Assembly (NCBI GenBank): GCA_036404435.1
Contig: DASWZN010000021.1
Location: 82,764-146,763, forward strand
Direction of reading: 5' to 3'
DNA length: 64,000 nt
Source: DASWZN01 sp036404435
Lineage (GTDB): Bacteria > Acidobacteriota > Terriglobia > Bryobacterales > Bryobacteraceae
Part shown: positions 1 to 10,700 of the stretch, piece after piece
Numbering within the stretch: the stretch's first letter is position 1
Layout: every line of letters begins with the position of its first letter
The notes under the pieces: model-generated
What the model was told of the DNA's origin: nothing
Databases searched by the model: none
What the model saw: the letters and a program-made list of their open reading frames with translations, nothing else
Program-made: the position numbers and the translations under genes

Positions 1-545
1 GAGCGATTGCGCAGAGCGTCTTCATCTATCTGGGAATTCCATTCCTGGCTGGGATGCTCACCCGTTTCGCGCTGCAGAAAGCCAAGGGGCGCGAGTGGTA
101 CGAGAAGAGTTTCATCCCGAGGATCAGTCCTCTTAGCTTGATCGCGTTGTTGTTCACGATCGTTGTGATGTTCAGCCTGAAGGGCGAGATGATCGTGCAA
201 CTGCCGTTCGATGTGGTTCGGGTTGCCATCCCGCTCACGATCTATTTCGTGGTGATGTTCTTTGCGTCGTTTTGGATGAGCAAGAAGGTTGGGGCCAACT
301 ATGCGGAGGCCACGGCGCTTTCCTTCACGGCTTCGTCCAACAATTTCGAATTGGCCATCGCTGTTGCGATCGCCACGTTCGGCATCCACCATGGTGCCGC
401 TTTCGCGGCCGTCATCGGACCGCTGGTCGAAGTCCCCGTACTGATTTCGTTAGTCAGTGTCGCGCTCTGGATCAATCGGAAATGGTACGGCGGCGTGTTT
501 GAGAGCATCGACACGTGTCGCACGCAGAGGGAGCGTATCGGATGA
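1..545 (+). CDS. acr3: Arsenite efflux permease ACR3, C-terminal part
   Basis: Partial gene: the reading frame is open from base 3 and the start lies before the window. The visible ~180 residues hold about five hydrophobic segments and the stretch 'TASSNNFELAIAVAIATFG', typical of ACR3 (BASS superfamily) arsenite/proton antiporters of the inner membrane. The stop overlaps the ATG of the next arsenate reductase gene (ATGA at 542-545), so the two are translationally coupled. Pump plus reductase is the classic arsenate-resistance pairing: arsenate is reduced to arsenite and exported. No arsR is visible; it may lie upstream of the window. Confidence 0.88.
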   Translation, partial: AIAQSVFIYLGIPFLAGMLTRFALQKAKGREWYEKSFIPRISPLSLIALLFTIVVMFSLKGEMIVQLPFDVVRVAIPLTIYFVVMFFASFWMSKKVGANYAEATALSFTASSNNFELAIAVAIATFGIHHGAAFAAVIGPLVEVPVLISLVSVALWINRKWYGGVFESIDTCRTQRERIG

Positions 546-973
546 CGACGAAGAAGATTCTGGTTCTCTGCACTGGCAATTCCGCCCGGAGCCAGATGGG
601 TGAGGGCTTGTTTCGCGCAGAAGGCGGCGCAGGTTTCGAGGTCTTCAGCGCCGGCACCAAGCCAAGCGCGGTACGACCAGAAGCGATAACCGTTATGAGC
701 GAGATCGGTATTGACATCGCGGGTCATCGCTCGAAGTCCGTCGACGAGTTTTCCGGCCAGGCGTTCGATTACGTCGTGACGGTTTGTGATAACGCTCGCG
801 ACAGCTGCCCGGTGTTTCCGGCAGGCTCCGAGCGGATGCGCTGGAGCTTCGAAGACCCTGCAGCTGTCCAGGGCAGCGAACAGGAGCGTCTGGCTGCATT
901 TCGACGTATTCGCGATCTGATTCATGAACGTGTAAGAGCGTTCGTTCTGGAGCGGGGGGCAGGGACGCAATAA
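542..973 (+). CDS. arsC: Arsenate reductase, thioredoxin-coupled ArsC
   Basis: 143 residues of the low-molecular-weight tyrosine-phosphatase fold. The N-terminal CX5R loop 'CTGNSARSQMGEG' is the anion-binding and nucleophilic site. A second cysteine pair in 'VCDNARDSCPVFP' matches the disulfide relay of thioredoxin-dependent ArsC (pI258 type). I chose ATG 542 rather than an upstream GTG at 515 because the conserved fold starts with TTKKILVLC and the ATGA overlap with acr3 couples the genes. Cytoplasmic; reduces arsenate to arsenite for the ACR3 pump. Confidence 0.9.
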   Translation: MTTKKILVLCTGNSARSQMGEGLFRAEGGAGFEVFSAGTKPSAVRPEAITVMSEIGIDIAGHRSKSVDEFSGQAFDYVVTVCDNARDSCPVFPAGSERMRWSFEDPAAVQGSEQERLAAFRRIRDLIHERVRAFVLERGAGTQ

Positions 974-1059
974 GTCTCCGTTGCGAAGAAGAGGGTGGGC
1001 TGGAACTGGATTCACCACGCGTGCCTGGTACAGAGCACGTTGTGGCCTTGGAGGGAGCT

Positions 1060-1554
1060 GTGACACCACGACACTTCAACGTGTTGTTTTTGTGCACCGG
1101 CAATTCCGCGCGGTCGATCATGGCAGAAGCGATTCTGAATGAGAAGGGGCGGGCGAACTTCACCGGTTACAGCGCCGGCAGCAATCCCGCCGGTTTCGTC
1201 CATCCGGAGGCGCTCCGACAGATAGCGGGCGCCAAGATGCCGACGGATGGGCTGCGTAGCAAGAGTTGGAACGAGTTTGCGACTCCAGGCGCGCCTATCA
1301 TGCATTTTGTCTTTACGGTGTGCGATAGAGCGGCAAGCGAAGTCTGTCCGGTCTGGCCCGGACACCCCCTCACGGCACGATGGGGTATTCCCGACCCAGC
1401 GGCGGTGCAGGGAACACCGCAACAAATCGAACGCGCCTTCTTCGATGCGTTCACGATGCTGGATCGACGGATTGGACTGTTCCTGTCGTTGCCCTTGGCG
1501 ACGTTGGAACAAGAAGTCATCCAAAGCGAGATCGACCGCATCGGCCGACAGTAG
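1060..1554 (+). CDS. Second ArsC-like arsenate reductase
   Basis: 164 residues, also a low-molecular-weight phosphatase fold with 'CTGNSARSIMAEA' near the N-terminus and the later pair 'VCDRAASEVCPVWPGHP', so the three redox cysteines of the thioredoxin-type enzyme are present. Start: a GTG at 1060 preceded by GGAGGGAG; an alternative GTG at 1021 adds 13 unconserved residues. It differs clearly from the first reductase (longer C-terminus, 'RWGIPDPAAVQG'), so it is an old paralogue rather than a recent duplication. It may serve the same arsenic pathway; a different oxyanion or phosphatase role cannot be excluded. Confidence 0.85.
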   Translation: MTPRHFNVLFLCTGNSARSIMAEAILNEKGRANFTGYSAGSNPAGFVHPEALRQIAGAKMPTDGLRSKSWNEFATPGAPIMHFVFTVCDRAASEVCPVWPGHPLTARWGIPDPAAVQGTPQQIERAFFDAFTMLDRRIGLFLSLPLATLEQEVIQSEIDRIGRQ

Positions 1555-1590
1555 AACAGGTCGGGCGCGGCGGGCGGTAACCTGGTTCTC

Positions 1591-2001
1591 ATGGTGACGG
1601 CGGTATCGCGAATGACGGAGCGCCCGGTGCGTTGGCGTGGTGTTGTCGCCTTACTCCTGCACGCGTTGGCAGGATGGGCTTACTGCGGCATGTTGATCGG
1701 TGTGGGGAGACGATTCTTGTCCATGGGCGCCACGCTGGTGGTCCACGCCGCCGGGGCACCGATTGGGTTTGCGCTCCTCTCTCTGCTGTACTTCAAACGA
1801 TTCGCTTGCACAACCCCGCTGCAAACGGCGGTCGCCTTCCTCGCCGTGGTCGTTGCCATGGATGCCTTCCTTGTCGCACCCGTGTTCGAGAGGAGTTACG
1901 CCATGTTTGCAAGCCCGCTGGGAACGTGGATTCCGTTCGCCCTCATTTTCGCGGCGACCTACCTTACCGGCCTGATTGTCGTACGCAGGTCGCCAAGTTA
2001 G
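1591..2001 (+). CDS. Small four-helix membrane protein, unknown function
   Basis: 136 residues with four predicted transmembrane segments (roughly residues 17-40, 46-68, 77-98 and 110-131). No motif I recognise. It lies 36 bases after the second arsC on the same strand, so it may be the last gene of the arsenic operon. The pattern of many short helices with a small basic C-terminus is compatible with a general integral membrane protein. An internal ATG at 1612 is an alternative start. Confidence 0.6.
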   Translation: MVTAVSRMTERPVRWRGVVALLLHALAGWAYCGMLIGVGRRFLSMGATLVVHAAGAPIGFALLSLLYFKRFACTTPLQTAVAFLAVVVAMDAFLVAPVFERSYAMFASPLGTWIPFALIFAATYLTGLIVVRRSPS

Positions 2002-2249
2002 TTGATGGCATACGCCTCCTGGCGCGCATGGCGGCGGAGGCGGTTCACGGCCGCTGACGGATTGGACCGCAAGGGCGTCCCCTCGTGGCTGTGGAACAAC
2101 GCTTCTTGCAAGGCTGACCGAGTAGTCGAGCGTTCCGGGAATGAACGCTGATCCGGGAGGAGGCGCCTCCTGTCGAGCCCCTTCACGCAGGGGCGCGTAA
2201 TACCCCGGCCGGCAGAAGGCGTGCAGATGGCGCTCACGGGCCCGCCGGG

Positions 2250-3089
2250 CTAGCCTAGCTCAACCCGGTGATACTTGCCGTCGGCATTCAGCGGCGCTGG
2301 CGAATAGCCGAGCACGTACTGCTGGCGGATGTCGATCCTCTTCATGATGCCAGGCTGGTCTTTTGGAGACCAGGCTTCGAAGTACCTGCCACCTGTGGCT
2401 TCGGCGAGTTCGGTGAGAATGTCGGCGCCAGTGGGTTGAGCGGGCCCCGTCGGGCGAATACTGCGGCGTCTGGATGTCCACCCCGATCGAGTACAATGTG
2501 ACGTCCGTTTCGCGGAGCACATTCAGCAGCTCGCGCTCCGTGTGGCGGCTGTGGTTGTCCTCTCCGTCCGAGATGACCAGCACAACTTTCCTTGGATGGC
2601 GCCCTTTCCGCACATAGGCGGCGGCGATGTACACCGAATCAAGAAGCGCAGTGCGGCCCGCTCCCTTGATTCCACGCATGCAGTCGAGCACGTCTTCGGG
2701 GCGGGATACGAAAGGCAAGGCGATCTCGGGCCGGGCGCGTACCGTCACCACCGAAAACTCGTCGGCGGGGTTGGCCGTGTCGAGGAACTCGCGGAGCGCT
2801 AGCCCGGCGATGGGGATCGAGCGCTTCATGCTGCCGCTGGCGTCAAACACGATCACGGCCGAAACGGGGGCGTCTTCCGTCGAGAGCGTGGCGATCTGCT
2901 GCAAGACCCCGCTGTCGAAGAGCCGGAAGTCGGTCTTTCGAGGTCCGGAACGAAGCGATCGGAGCCGTCGACCACTGTCGCGCTAACCAGAACCAGGTTC
3001 GAATCGACGCGCAAAGGCCTCGGGCTGGAGGCGCTTTCGGGCGCGCCTATAGCCGTCAACAACAATCCCAGGAGGAGGATTCTGCCCAT
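2250..3089 (-). pseudogene. vWFA-domain secreted protein, two frameshifts
   Basis: Read on the minus strand, three frames together give about 280 residues of an Acidobacteria-type von Willebrand factor A protein. The first frame has a signal peptide and 'RVDSNLVLVSATVVDGSDR'. The second begins near 2935 and carries the MIDAS sequence 'VIVFDASGSM' and 'VVLVISDGEDNHSR'. The third begins near 2445 and runs 'TGADILTELAEATGGRYFEA' to the stop. Each junction is explained by one or two bases: near 2929-2938 the frame jumps from '..PDLER' to 'DFRLFDSG', and near 2440-2460 from 'QYSPDG' to 'TGPAQPTG'. It is a pseudogene or carries sequencing errors. The family is usually secreted; its role is unknown. 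Confidence 0.8.
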
Positions 3090-3173
3090 TTGCCCCCAAG
3101 TATTACTCCGCTCTGCCCAGGAGACCTATACCAGCCGCCTGGTATATCAAGCCGCCGCCATCCGGTAGCCCTC

Positions 3174-4586
3174 TTACCGGAGAAGGCCGAGCGCGTACTG
3201 CAGCACCGCATACTGTACCTGATAGTCGTACTTGGCGCTAAGATTCTCGACTTCCGCCTCGGTGACGTTCAACTGAGCCTGGGTCAGCTCGATGATCGAG
3301 GAGAGGCCGAGATTGTAGCGGCCCTGAGCCAGGTTCAGAGCAAGCGCCGCCTGGCGCAGAAACTGAGCGGTAACGTCGATGCGCTGGTAGGCCGTCGAGG
3401 CGCTGGCCCAAGCCGACCGGACGTCGCGGACCAGGCGCTCCTGCTCGTCGCGCAGCTTCTGGTCCGAGCCGAGCGCGCGCTGGTGGGCCGCCTCGCGGCG
3501 CGCCGCGAACAGGTGGCCGTTGAAGACCGGGAATTCCACGTTGACGGCGGCGCCCGCATAGACCTCTGGGATCGGCACATTAGGCGCCGTCAGGTTGATG
3601 AAGGGCAACGTTCCGGCCACGCCCAGGAAGCTGACGGTTGGGAAAGAGAGGTCCCGCTCGGCGGCGGCGAACTTGTAGGCGGCCTCGCGGGAGAGGCGCA
3701 GACTGGCCAGCTCCGGCCGGTTCGCCAACGCCTGCGCGATCAGCTCTTCGACGTTTTGAGACGGGCTGGGCGGCAGAGGCTCGTCCACGAGCTGATAATT
3801 GGCGGGCTGGTCGGAACCGAGCGCCCGCGCCAATTCGGCCGCCGCGGTCTCGACGCTGTCCTGCGCGCGAATCAGTAGCAACCTCGCCTCCGACACGTTG
3901 ACGTCCGCGAAGCTGGCATCGAGCTTCGATTTGAGCTCGTTCTTGGCCAGCGCACCCACTTGGTCCGCCAGGAGCTGACGGGCGGTCACCGTCTCGTCAG
4001 CGACTTTCACCAGCGCCTGGGCGTGCAGATAGTCGAAGTAGCTCCGGTTGACCGCCAAAAGCACGTCGTAGCGGCTACCCTGATAGTCCTGGGCGCTGGC
4101 CTGGGCGCGCAGACGGGAGTTGGCCACCAGGTTGGGGGTGCGGCCCGAATCGGTGATGAGTTGTGAGACGACGAACCCCTGCCCGAAGCGATTGAACAGG
4201 CGCGAATCGGTCAGGGCTCCGGCGCCGATGCGCGAGAGGTGGTTGGCCGCCGAGCCGGTGATGTCGAGGGAGACGTCGGGGTAGTAGGCCGACCGTGCCT
4301 CCCTCACTTCCTGCCCGGCAGCCGCGACTTCACTCTCGGCCGCCAGCACGTGCGGGTGATTTTTCAGCGCCAGGGCCTCGGCCTCCTTGAGGGTCAGCTT
4401 GGCAGGCGGCGCCTGCGCCAGGGCGATCTGCCCGATTGCGACCAGAGCAGTCAGGAAGACTCTCCCCAAGGTTTTCGTCCTGCCTGCCGCCTCGACACTC
4501 GTGTCGAGGCCGTTCGTCGTGTCAAGGGGAGTCTCGGCGCCGCAGCCACGCGTGCTCGCGCTACTTGGGAGTGACGGGAAGACCAT
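3174..4586 (-). CDS. TolC-family outer-membrane efflux channel
   Basis: 470 residues. Long coiled-coil repeats typical of outer membrane efflux proteins are visible in both halves (around 'LTLKEAEALALKNHPHVLAA' and 'NLAQGRYNLGLSSIIELTQA'). The hydrophobic signal segment starts only near residue 43, an unusually long leader; a later start is possible but no better ATG is seen. The preceding RND gene stops inside this start (GTGATGG at 4584-4589), so translation is coupled. It is the last gene of the RraA-adaptor-RND-RND-TolC operon and would complete the tripartite pump. Confidence 0.9.
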   Translation of the reverse strand: MVFPSLPSSASTRGCGAETPLDTTNGLDTSVEAAGRTKTLGRVFLTALVAIGQIALAQAPPAKLTLKEAEALALKNHPHVLAAESEVAAAGQEVREARSAYYPDVSLDITGSAANHLSRIGAGALTDSRLFNRFGQGFVVSQLITDSGRTPNLVANSRLRAQASAQDYQGSRYDVLLAVNRSYFDYLHAQALVKVADETVTARQLLADQVGALAKNELKSKLDASFADVNVSEARLLLIRAQDSVETAAAELARALGSDQPANYQLVDEPLPPSPSQNVEELIAQALANRPELASLRLSREAAYKFAAAERDLSFPTVSFLGVAGTLPFINLTAPNVPIPEVYAGAAVNVEFPVFNGHLFAARREAAHQRALGSDQKLRDEQERLVRDVRSAWASASTAYQRIDVTAQFLRQAALALNLAQGRYNLGLSSIIELTQAQLNVTEAEVENLSAKYDYQVQYAVLQYALGLLR

Positions 4587-7500
4587 CACAGATCCTCCGG
4601 CTGGGTGCGTTCCCGGCGTCTGTAGATGAGCAGATACGCCGCCGGAACGATGAATATCGTCAGCGCGACCGACGAAGTCAGTCCGCCGATAATGGCCCGC
4701 GCCATCGGCGCATACTGTTCCGACCCCGTGCCCATCTTCAATGCCATCGGGATCATACCGATGATGGTGGCGAGCGAGGTCATCAGGATGGGCCGCAGGC
4801 GAACGCGGCAGGATGTGATCACCGCGTCCGTTACCGATTGCCCCTGCCCCCGCAGGCGGTGGGCGAAATCGACGATCAGAATGCTGTTCGAGGCGGAGAT
4901 TCCGACCAGCATCAGCACGCCCATGAGTGACATGACATTGAGCGTCGTGCCGGTCACCAGCAGAATCAGCAGTACCCCGATGATGCCCATGGGAATCGCC
5001 AGCATGATCAGCACCGGATCGACAAAGGAGCGGAACTGCGCAATCAGGATCAGGTACAGAAGAAGGAACGCCAGCGTGAATCCGATCGCAAAACTCTTGA
5101 AAGACTCCCGCATGCCGAGCACCATTCCCCGAAGAGCCACGCGCACGTTTCCAGGGTGCGGGACGCCGGCGATAATCTTCTCGATCTTGGAGGTGACCCG
5201 CCCCAGGTCCTCCCCCTTCGTCGTCACGTAGACGTCCGTGGCCCGCTGAATCTGGTAGTGGTCGACCACCGTGGGGCTCTGGATATTGACCAGCTTCGCC
5301 ACGCTGTCCAGCGTCGTCGGATCCTTGAGTTTTGGCGCCCGGATGGGAATGTTCCTGAGGTCCAGGCCATTGTGGATCGCCGGCCTGCCGTTTTCGTAAT
5401 ACTGGACCGTGAGAAAGTAATTGTTACCACTCTGGCGATCCACCCAGTAGTTCGGCGCGATCATCGCATTGGAATCCAGCGCCGTGATCACGTTGTCGAC
5501 CACGTCCTTCTGCGTCAGCCCGAGTTCGGCGGCGTGCACCCGGTCCACCTGCATCATGACGCCTGGGTAATTCATGTCCTGGGGAATGTAGACCTGCCCG
5601 ACGTCGTCCAGCTTCGAGATTCGCCCGGCCAGATCCTGAGCCAGGCGATAATCCTCCCCCAGATCGGGACTGGCCACTTGAACGTCAATCGGGGCGGGCA
5701 TGCCGGTATTCAGAATGGCGTCCACCATCGAACCGCTTTGCATGAAAGTCCGTAGTTCGGGAAACTGCCGGCGGATCGCGCGTTGCACGCGATCCATGTA
5801 GGTGTAGCTGCCGACTTTATGGTCATCGGTAAGCTGCGTCTGTATGGTGGCCATATACGATCCGGCATTGGTCGTGTAGAGCGACGAAAAGTCATTCACC
5901 ACGCCGATATTGGAGACGGTGATATGGAAGTCACCGGGGTCGATTGTCTGCCGGATCAGCTTCTCGATCTTTGCGACATAATCGTTGGTCAGCTCGATTC
6001 TGGCTCCCGTGGGCGCCTTGAGGTTGATTGTGAACTGGCCTGCGTCCGTTCGCGGGAAGAACGAGACACCAAGAAGAAAATACAGTCCCAAACTCAGCAG
6101 GAACACCCCCATCAGGCCGGCAACCGTCGCGCCGGGCCGGTGGAGCGCGCTCCGGACGCCGCGCTCATACACGTCCAGCATGCGATTGAATTGTCTGTTG
6201 AAGCCGGCATTGAACCGCGCCCCCCAGGACAATCGCCCCTGGTGCGCCTGCTCTTCTCCATGCGGCACCGCTTTGAGAAACTTCGAACAGAACAGGGGAA
6301 TTACGGTCATCGCGACCACGAACGAGACAATCAGCGAAATGCAGAACGAAAGCGCCAGGGCCGAAAACAGGAACTTACTCACGCCGTAAAGGAACGTGAC
6401 CGGGAAGAAGTCCACCACCGCCACCAGCGTCGCCGCCAGCACCGCCAGCGTGACCTCCTGCGCCCCGGCCCGTGCCGCCTCCACCGGCGCCTCGCCCAGC
6501 TCCAGATGCCGGTAAATGTTCTCCAGAGAGATAACGGAGTTATCGATGACGCGAGAGAACGCCAGCGCCAGCCCGCCCAGAATCATCGTATTGACCGTAG
6601 CGTTCATGAAGTTCAGAATCACGAACGTCGCCAGCGCCGACAGCGGGATCGAAAGCAGCACCGCCGTAGTGGCCCGGAAGTGTCCCAGGAACAGCAGAAT
6701 CATGATGCTGGTAAGAACCAGCCCGATCAGGCTCTCGTGGAGAACCGTTTGAATGGCCTCCTTCACGAATGTGGACTGATCGAACAGCAACTCGGCCGAC
6801 ATCTGTTTTGGGATGTCGTAGAGGTGGCCGATGAGCTTGCGGACTCCGGTCACAACCTCGATGGTGTTGGTATCGCCGCCCTGCTTCATGATGGGGATAT
6901 AGGCGGACTTCTGGCCGGCAATCCGGACAATGTTGTACTGCGTGGCGCTCGAATCTTCCGCGTGGCCTACGTCGCTGACGCGCACCCAGGAATCGCCCGT
7001 TGCCTTGAGCGGCACCTCGTTAAGCTGCTCCATGTTATCGACGAGGCTGTTGGAGTAGACGTAATAGTCGAACGGACCCATCTTTACGTCGCCAGCCGGC
7101 AAGATCAGATTGGAGTCGTTGACAGCGTTCACCACGTCCATTACGCTCAGTTGCCGCGAGAGTAACTTGTAGGGATCCACCCGCACCATAATCTGGCGGT
7201 ACTTGCCTCCGAAGGGCCACGGAATCTCCGCCCCCTTGATGACCGCGATCTGGTTGCGGATGGCGAACTGGGCGTAATCGTGTAACTGGGTTTCGGTCAG
7301 GCCCGGCCCTTTTACCGCCACCAGGCATACTGGCAGGCTCGAGGCGTCGGACTTCAACACCACCGGCGGCAGCGTGCCCGGTGGCAGCCGTTTCAGGTCC
7401 GCCAACGCCAGGTTGGACAACTCCGTGACGTCCGCGTCGGCGCTGGTTCCCGGCTGGAAGAACACGCGGATCAGGCTGACTCCCAGGATGGAATGCGATT

Positions 7501-7735
7501 CGCTGTGCTCCACGCCGCTAGCCAGCGTGAAGAAGCGCTCGAGCGGAGACGTGATGTTGGTCTCTATGTCCTGCGGCGGCATTCCCGAATAGAATGTCGC
7601 CACCACCACTTGAGGAAGGTTGATCGCCGGGAACAGGTCCACGGGCATACGTGCCAGCGCGGTTGCACCGAGGATGCAGACCGCCAGGCAGAGCACGACG
7701 ATCAAGTACGGATTGCGAATCGAGAAGGAAGACAT
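4586..7735 (-). CDS. RND efflux permease, second of a tandem pair
   Basis: 1049 residues, full AcrB-type length with 12 expected membrane segments and two periplasmic loops. The N-terminus 'FSIRNPYLIVVLCLAVCILG' and the segment 'RPILMTSLATIIGMIPMAL' are typical. Two proton-relay positions differ from AcrB: the TM4 pair reads D398-N399 (AcrB D407-D408) and the TM10 lysine (AcrB K940) is S949 in 'GISASNSILIVDFA'; the TM11 R981 and T986 are kept. It starts six bases after the stop of a close paralogue (7742-10906). The substrate is unknown. A heterotrimer as in MdtBC is a reasonable inference. Confidence 0.92.
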   Translation of the reverse strand: MSSFSIRNPYLIVVLCLAVCILGATALARMPVDLFPAINLPQVVVATFYSGMPPQDIETNITSPLERFFTLASGVEHSESHSILGVSLIRVFFQPGTSADADVTELSNLALADLKRLPPGTLPPVVLKSDASSLPVCLVAVKGPGLTETQLHDYAQFAIRNQIAVIKGAEIPWPFGGKYRQIMVRVDPYKLLSRQLSVMDVVNAVNDSNLILPAGDVKMGPFDYYVYSNSLVDNMEQLNEVPLKATGDSWVRVSDVGHAEDSSATQYNIVRIAGQKSAYIPIMKQGGDTNTIEVVTGVRKLIGHLYDIPKQMSAELLFDQSTFVKEAIQTVLHESLIGLVLTSIMILLFLGHFRATTAVLLSIPLSALATFVILNFMNATVNTMILGGLALAFSRVIDNSVISLENIYRHLELGEAPVEAARAGAQEVTLAVLAATLVAVVDFFPVTFLYGVSKFLFSALALSFCISLIVSFVVAMTVIPLFCSKFLKAVPHGEEQAHQGRLSWGARFNAGFNRQFNRMLDVYERGVRSALHRPGATVAGLMGVFLLSLGLYFLLGVSFFPRTDAGQFTINLKAPTGARIELTNDYVAKIEKLIRQTIDPGDFHITVSNIGVVNDFSSLYTTNAGSYMATIQTQLTDDHKVGSYTYMDRVQRAIRRQFPELRTFMQSGSMVDAILNTGMPAPIDVQVASPDLGEDYRLAQDLAGRISKLDDVGQVYIPQDMNYPGVMMQVDRVHAAELGLTQKDVVDNVITALDSNAMIAPNYWVDRQSGNNYFLTVQYYENGRPAIHNGLDLRNIPIRAPKLKDPTTLDSVAKLVNIQSPTVVDHYQIQRATDVYVTTKGEDLGRVTSKIEKIIAGVPHPGNVRVALRGMVLGMRESFKSFAIGFTLAFLLLYLILIAQFRSFVDPVLIMLAIPMGIIGVLLILLVTGTTLNVMSLMGVLMLVGISASNSILIVDFAHRLRGQGQSVTDAVITSCRVRLRPILMTSLATIIGMIPMALKMGTGSEQYAPMARAIIGGLTSSVALTIFIVPAAYLLIYRRRERTQPEDL

Positions 7736-7741
7736 AGCGGC

Positions 7742-10700
7742 TTAGGCCATCGCCTCGCTGGCTCCTCGGCGCCTCTCGCGGCGCCTGTAAATCAACAGAT
7801 ACGCGGCCGGCACGATGAAGACCGTCAGGATCACCGAGGACGTGAGTCCGCCGATGATGGCGCGGGCCATGGGCGCATACTGTTCCGCGCCGGTGCCGAG
7901 CTTGAGCGCCATGGGGATCATGCCGATGATCGTTGCAAGAGATGTCATCAAAATGGGGCGCAGCCGCACGCGGCAGGCCGTGATCACCGAGTCTGTTACT
8001 GAGAGCCCCTGCTCTTCCAGACGGTGGGCGAAGTCGACGACCAGGATGCTGTTGGAGTTTGCGATACCCACCAGCATAAGCACGCCCATCAGCGACATCA
8101 CGTTGACCGTTGTGCTTGTGAGCAAAAGAATGAGTAACACACCAGTCACCCCCATCGGGATGGCCAACATGATTAACACTGGATCGACAAACGAGCGGAA
8201 CTGCGCCACCAGAATCAAGTACAACAGTAAGAACGAAAGTGTGAAGCCAAGAGCGAAACTGCTGAACGACTGCCGCATGCCCTCCACCATTCCTCGCAAA
8301 GCGACGCGCACGTTGCCGGCGTGCGGCATGGCGGCCGCGATCTTCTCCACCTGGTCCGTCACGTGGCCCAGGTCTTCGCCTTTCGGCGTCACATACACGT
8401 CGGTAGAGCGCTGAATCTTGTAGTGGTCGATTTCCGTCGGGCTGAGGATTGGCACCAGCTTCACCACCGTGTCCAGGGTGGTCGCCCGGCGGCCAGGGGC
8501 CCGCAATGGGATGTTACTGAGGTCGAAGGGATTGTGTATCGCCGGACGGCCGTGCTCGTAGTACTGCACGGTAAGAAAGTAGTTGTTGCCGCTTTGCCGG
8601 TCCACCCAATAGTTCGGCGCGATCATCGAGTTTGAATTCAGCGCCGTGATGACGTTATCGACGATCTCCTTCTGGCTCAGGCCGAGCTCCGAGGCGTGGA
8701 CGCGATTGACGTCCATGCGCAGGCCCGGATAATCCATGTCCTGGGGAATATATACCTGTCCAACCTCGGGTAGCTTGCCAATCCGTGCGGCAAGTTCCTG
8801 CGCCAGCGCGTAGTTCTCGGACAAATCCGGACTCGTAACCTGAACGTCGATCGGTGCGGGCATGCCAACGTTCAGAATCGCGTCCACCATGGATCCACTT
8901 TGGAAGAACGTCCGCAGCTCCGGGAACTTCCGGCCGATGGCGCGCTGGACGCGGTCCATGTATTCGTAACTGCCGACCCGGTGATCGTCGCTGAGCTGGG
9001 TCTGAATAGTCGCTGTGTACGAGCCGGAGTTGGTCGTATACAGCGACGAGAAATCGTTCACTACTCCTATGTTGGCTACCGTCATATGAAAATCGCGCGG
9101 CGCGACCACACGCTTGATGAGGTTTTCGACCCTCGAGACGTAACGGTCTGTCAATTCGATTCGGGTACCGGTGGGAGCCTTGAGGTTGATGGTGAACTGT
9201 CCCGCGTCGGTTCGGGGGAAGAACGATACGCCGAGTAGTGGAAACAGGCCCAGGCTGAGCACGAATATCCCGGCCAGTGAAGCGACGGTGAGCCCAGGCC
9301 GCCGCAGCGCCCGCCGAACCCACAGCTCGTAAGCATCGAGAACGCGATTGAAGGCGCGATTGAATCCGGCGTTGAAGCGGTGCCACCAGGACCCGCCTTC
9401 GGCGATGACGTCGTGCGCGACCGCCTCGGCGTGCGGCACGTTCTTCAGAAAGCGCGAACAGAACAGCGGGATCACGGTCATCGCGACCACGAACGAAACC
9501 ATCAGCGAAATGCAGAACGCCAGAGCCAGGGCGGAGAACAGGAACTTACTAACTCCGTAAAGAAACGTCACTGGAAAGAAGTCGACGACATCGACCAGCG
9601 TTGCCGCCAGCACCGCGAGTGTAACTTCCGCTCCGCCGAATGCGGCTGCCCGCATCGGCGCCTCTCCCATTTCCAGATGCCGGTAGATGTTTTCGAGCGA
9701 TATGACCGAGTTGTCGATCACGCGTGAGAACGCCAGCGCCAGTCCGCCCAGGATCATGGTGTTGACCGTGGCATCCATGGAATTCAGGATCACGAACGTC
9801 GCCAGCGCGGACAGCGGGATCGACAGCAATACGGCGGCAGTGGCCCGGACATTGCCGAGAAACAGCAGGATCATGACGCTGGTCAGCACCAGGCCGATCA
9901 ACCCTTCGTGCAGCACGGTCTGGATGGCCTCTTTAACGAAGACCGATTGGTCGAAGAGCAGATCGGCCGACATCTGTTTCGGAATGTCGTAGAGGTGACG
10001 GATTAGTTTGCGAACACCGTTCACCACCTCGATGGTGTTGGTGTCGCCGCCCTGCTTCATGATGGGGATATACGATGACTTCTGGCCGGCGATGCGGACT
10101 ATGTTGTACTGCGTGGCGCTCGAGTCCTCGGCGTGGCCCACGTCGCTGACCTGGACCCAGGTGTTGTCCACCGCCTTTAGCGGCACCGCATTGAGCTGCC
10201 GCATGTTGTCGACCAGGCTGTTGGAGTAGACGTAGTTGTCGTAGGGCCCCGTCTTTACGTCGCCGGCGGGCAGAATCAGGTTGGAGGTGTTGACGGCGTT
10301 CACCACGTCCATCACGCTCAGTTGCCGCGAGAGTAACTTGTAGGGATCGACTCGCACCATGATCTGGCGGTACTTGCCTCCGAAGGGCCACGGGATTTCC
10401 GCCCCCTTGATGACCGCGATCTGGTTGCGGATGGCGAACTGCGCGTAGTCGTGCAGCTGCGTTTCGGTCAGGCCCGATCCTTTCACCGCTACCAGACACA
10501 CGGGCAGGCTCGAGGCGTCGGACTTCAACACCACCGGCGGCAGCGTTCCCGGCGGCAACCGTTTCAAGTCCGCCAGCGCAAGGTTGGACAGTTCCGTGAC
10601 ATCCGCGTCGGCGTTGGTTCCCGGCTGGAAGAAGACGCGAATGGTACTCACCCCTAGGAGGGACCGCGATTCGCTATGCTCCACGCCGCTGGCCAGCGTG

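Noticed and set aside
1998..2237. 79-codon minus-strand frame between the membrane protein and the vWFA gene
   Set aside because: No ribosome binding site, no recognisable domain, Arg/Ser/Pro-rich composition; the interval 2002-2249 appears non-coding.
5783..7165. Long open frame opposite the RND gene
   Set aside because: It is antisense to a clearly conserved RND gene, has no recognisable domain, and is His/Arg/Gln-rich as expected from reading GC-rich coding DNA backwards.
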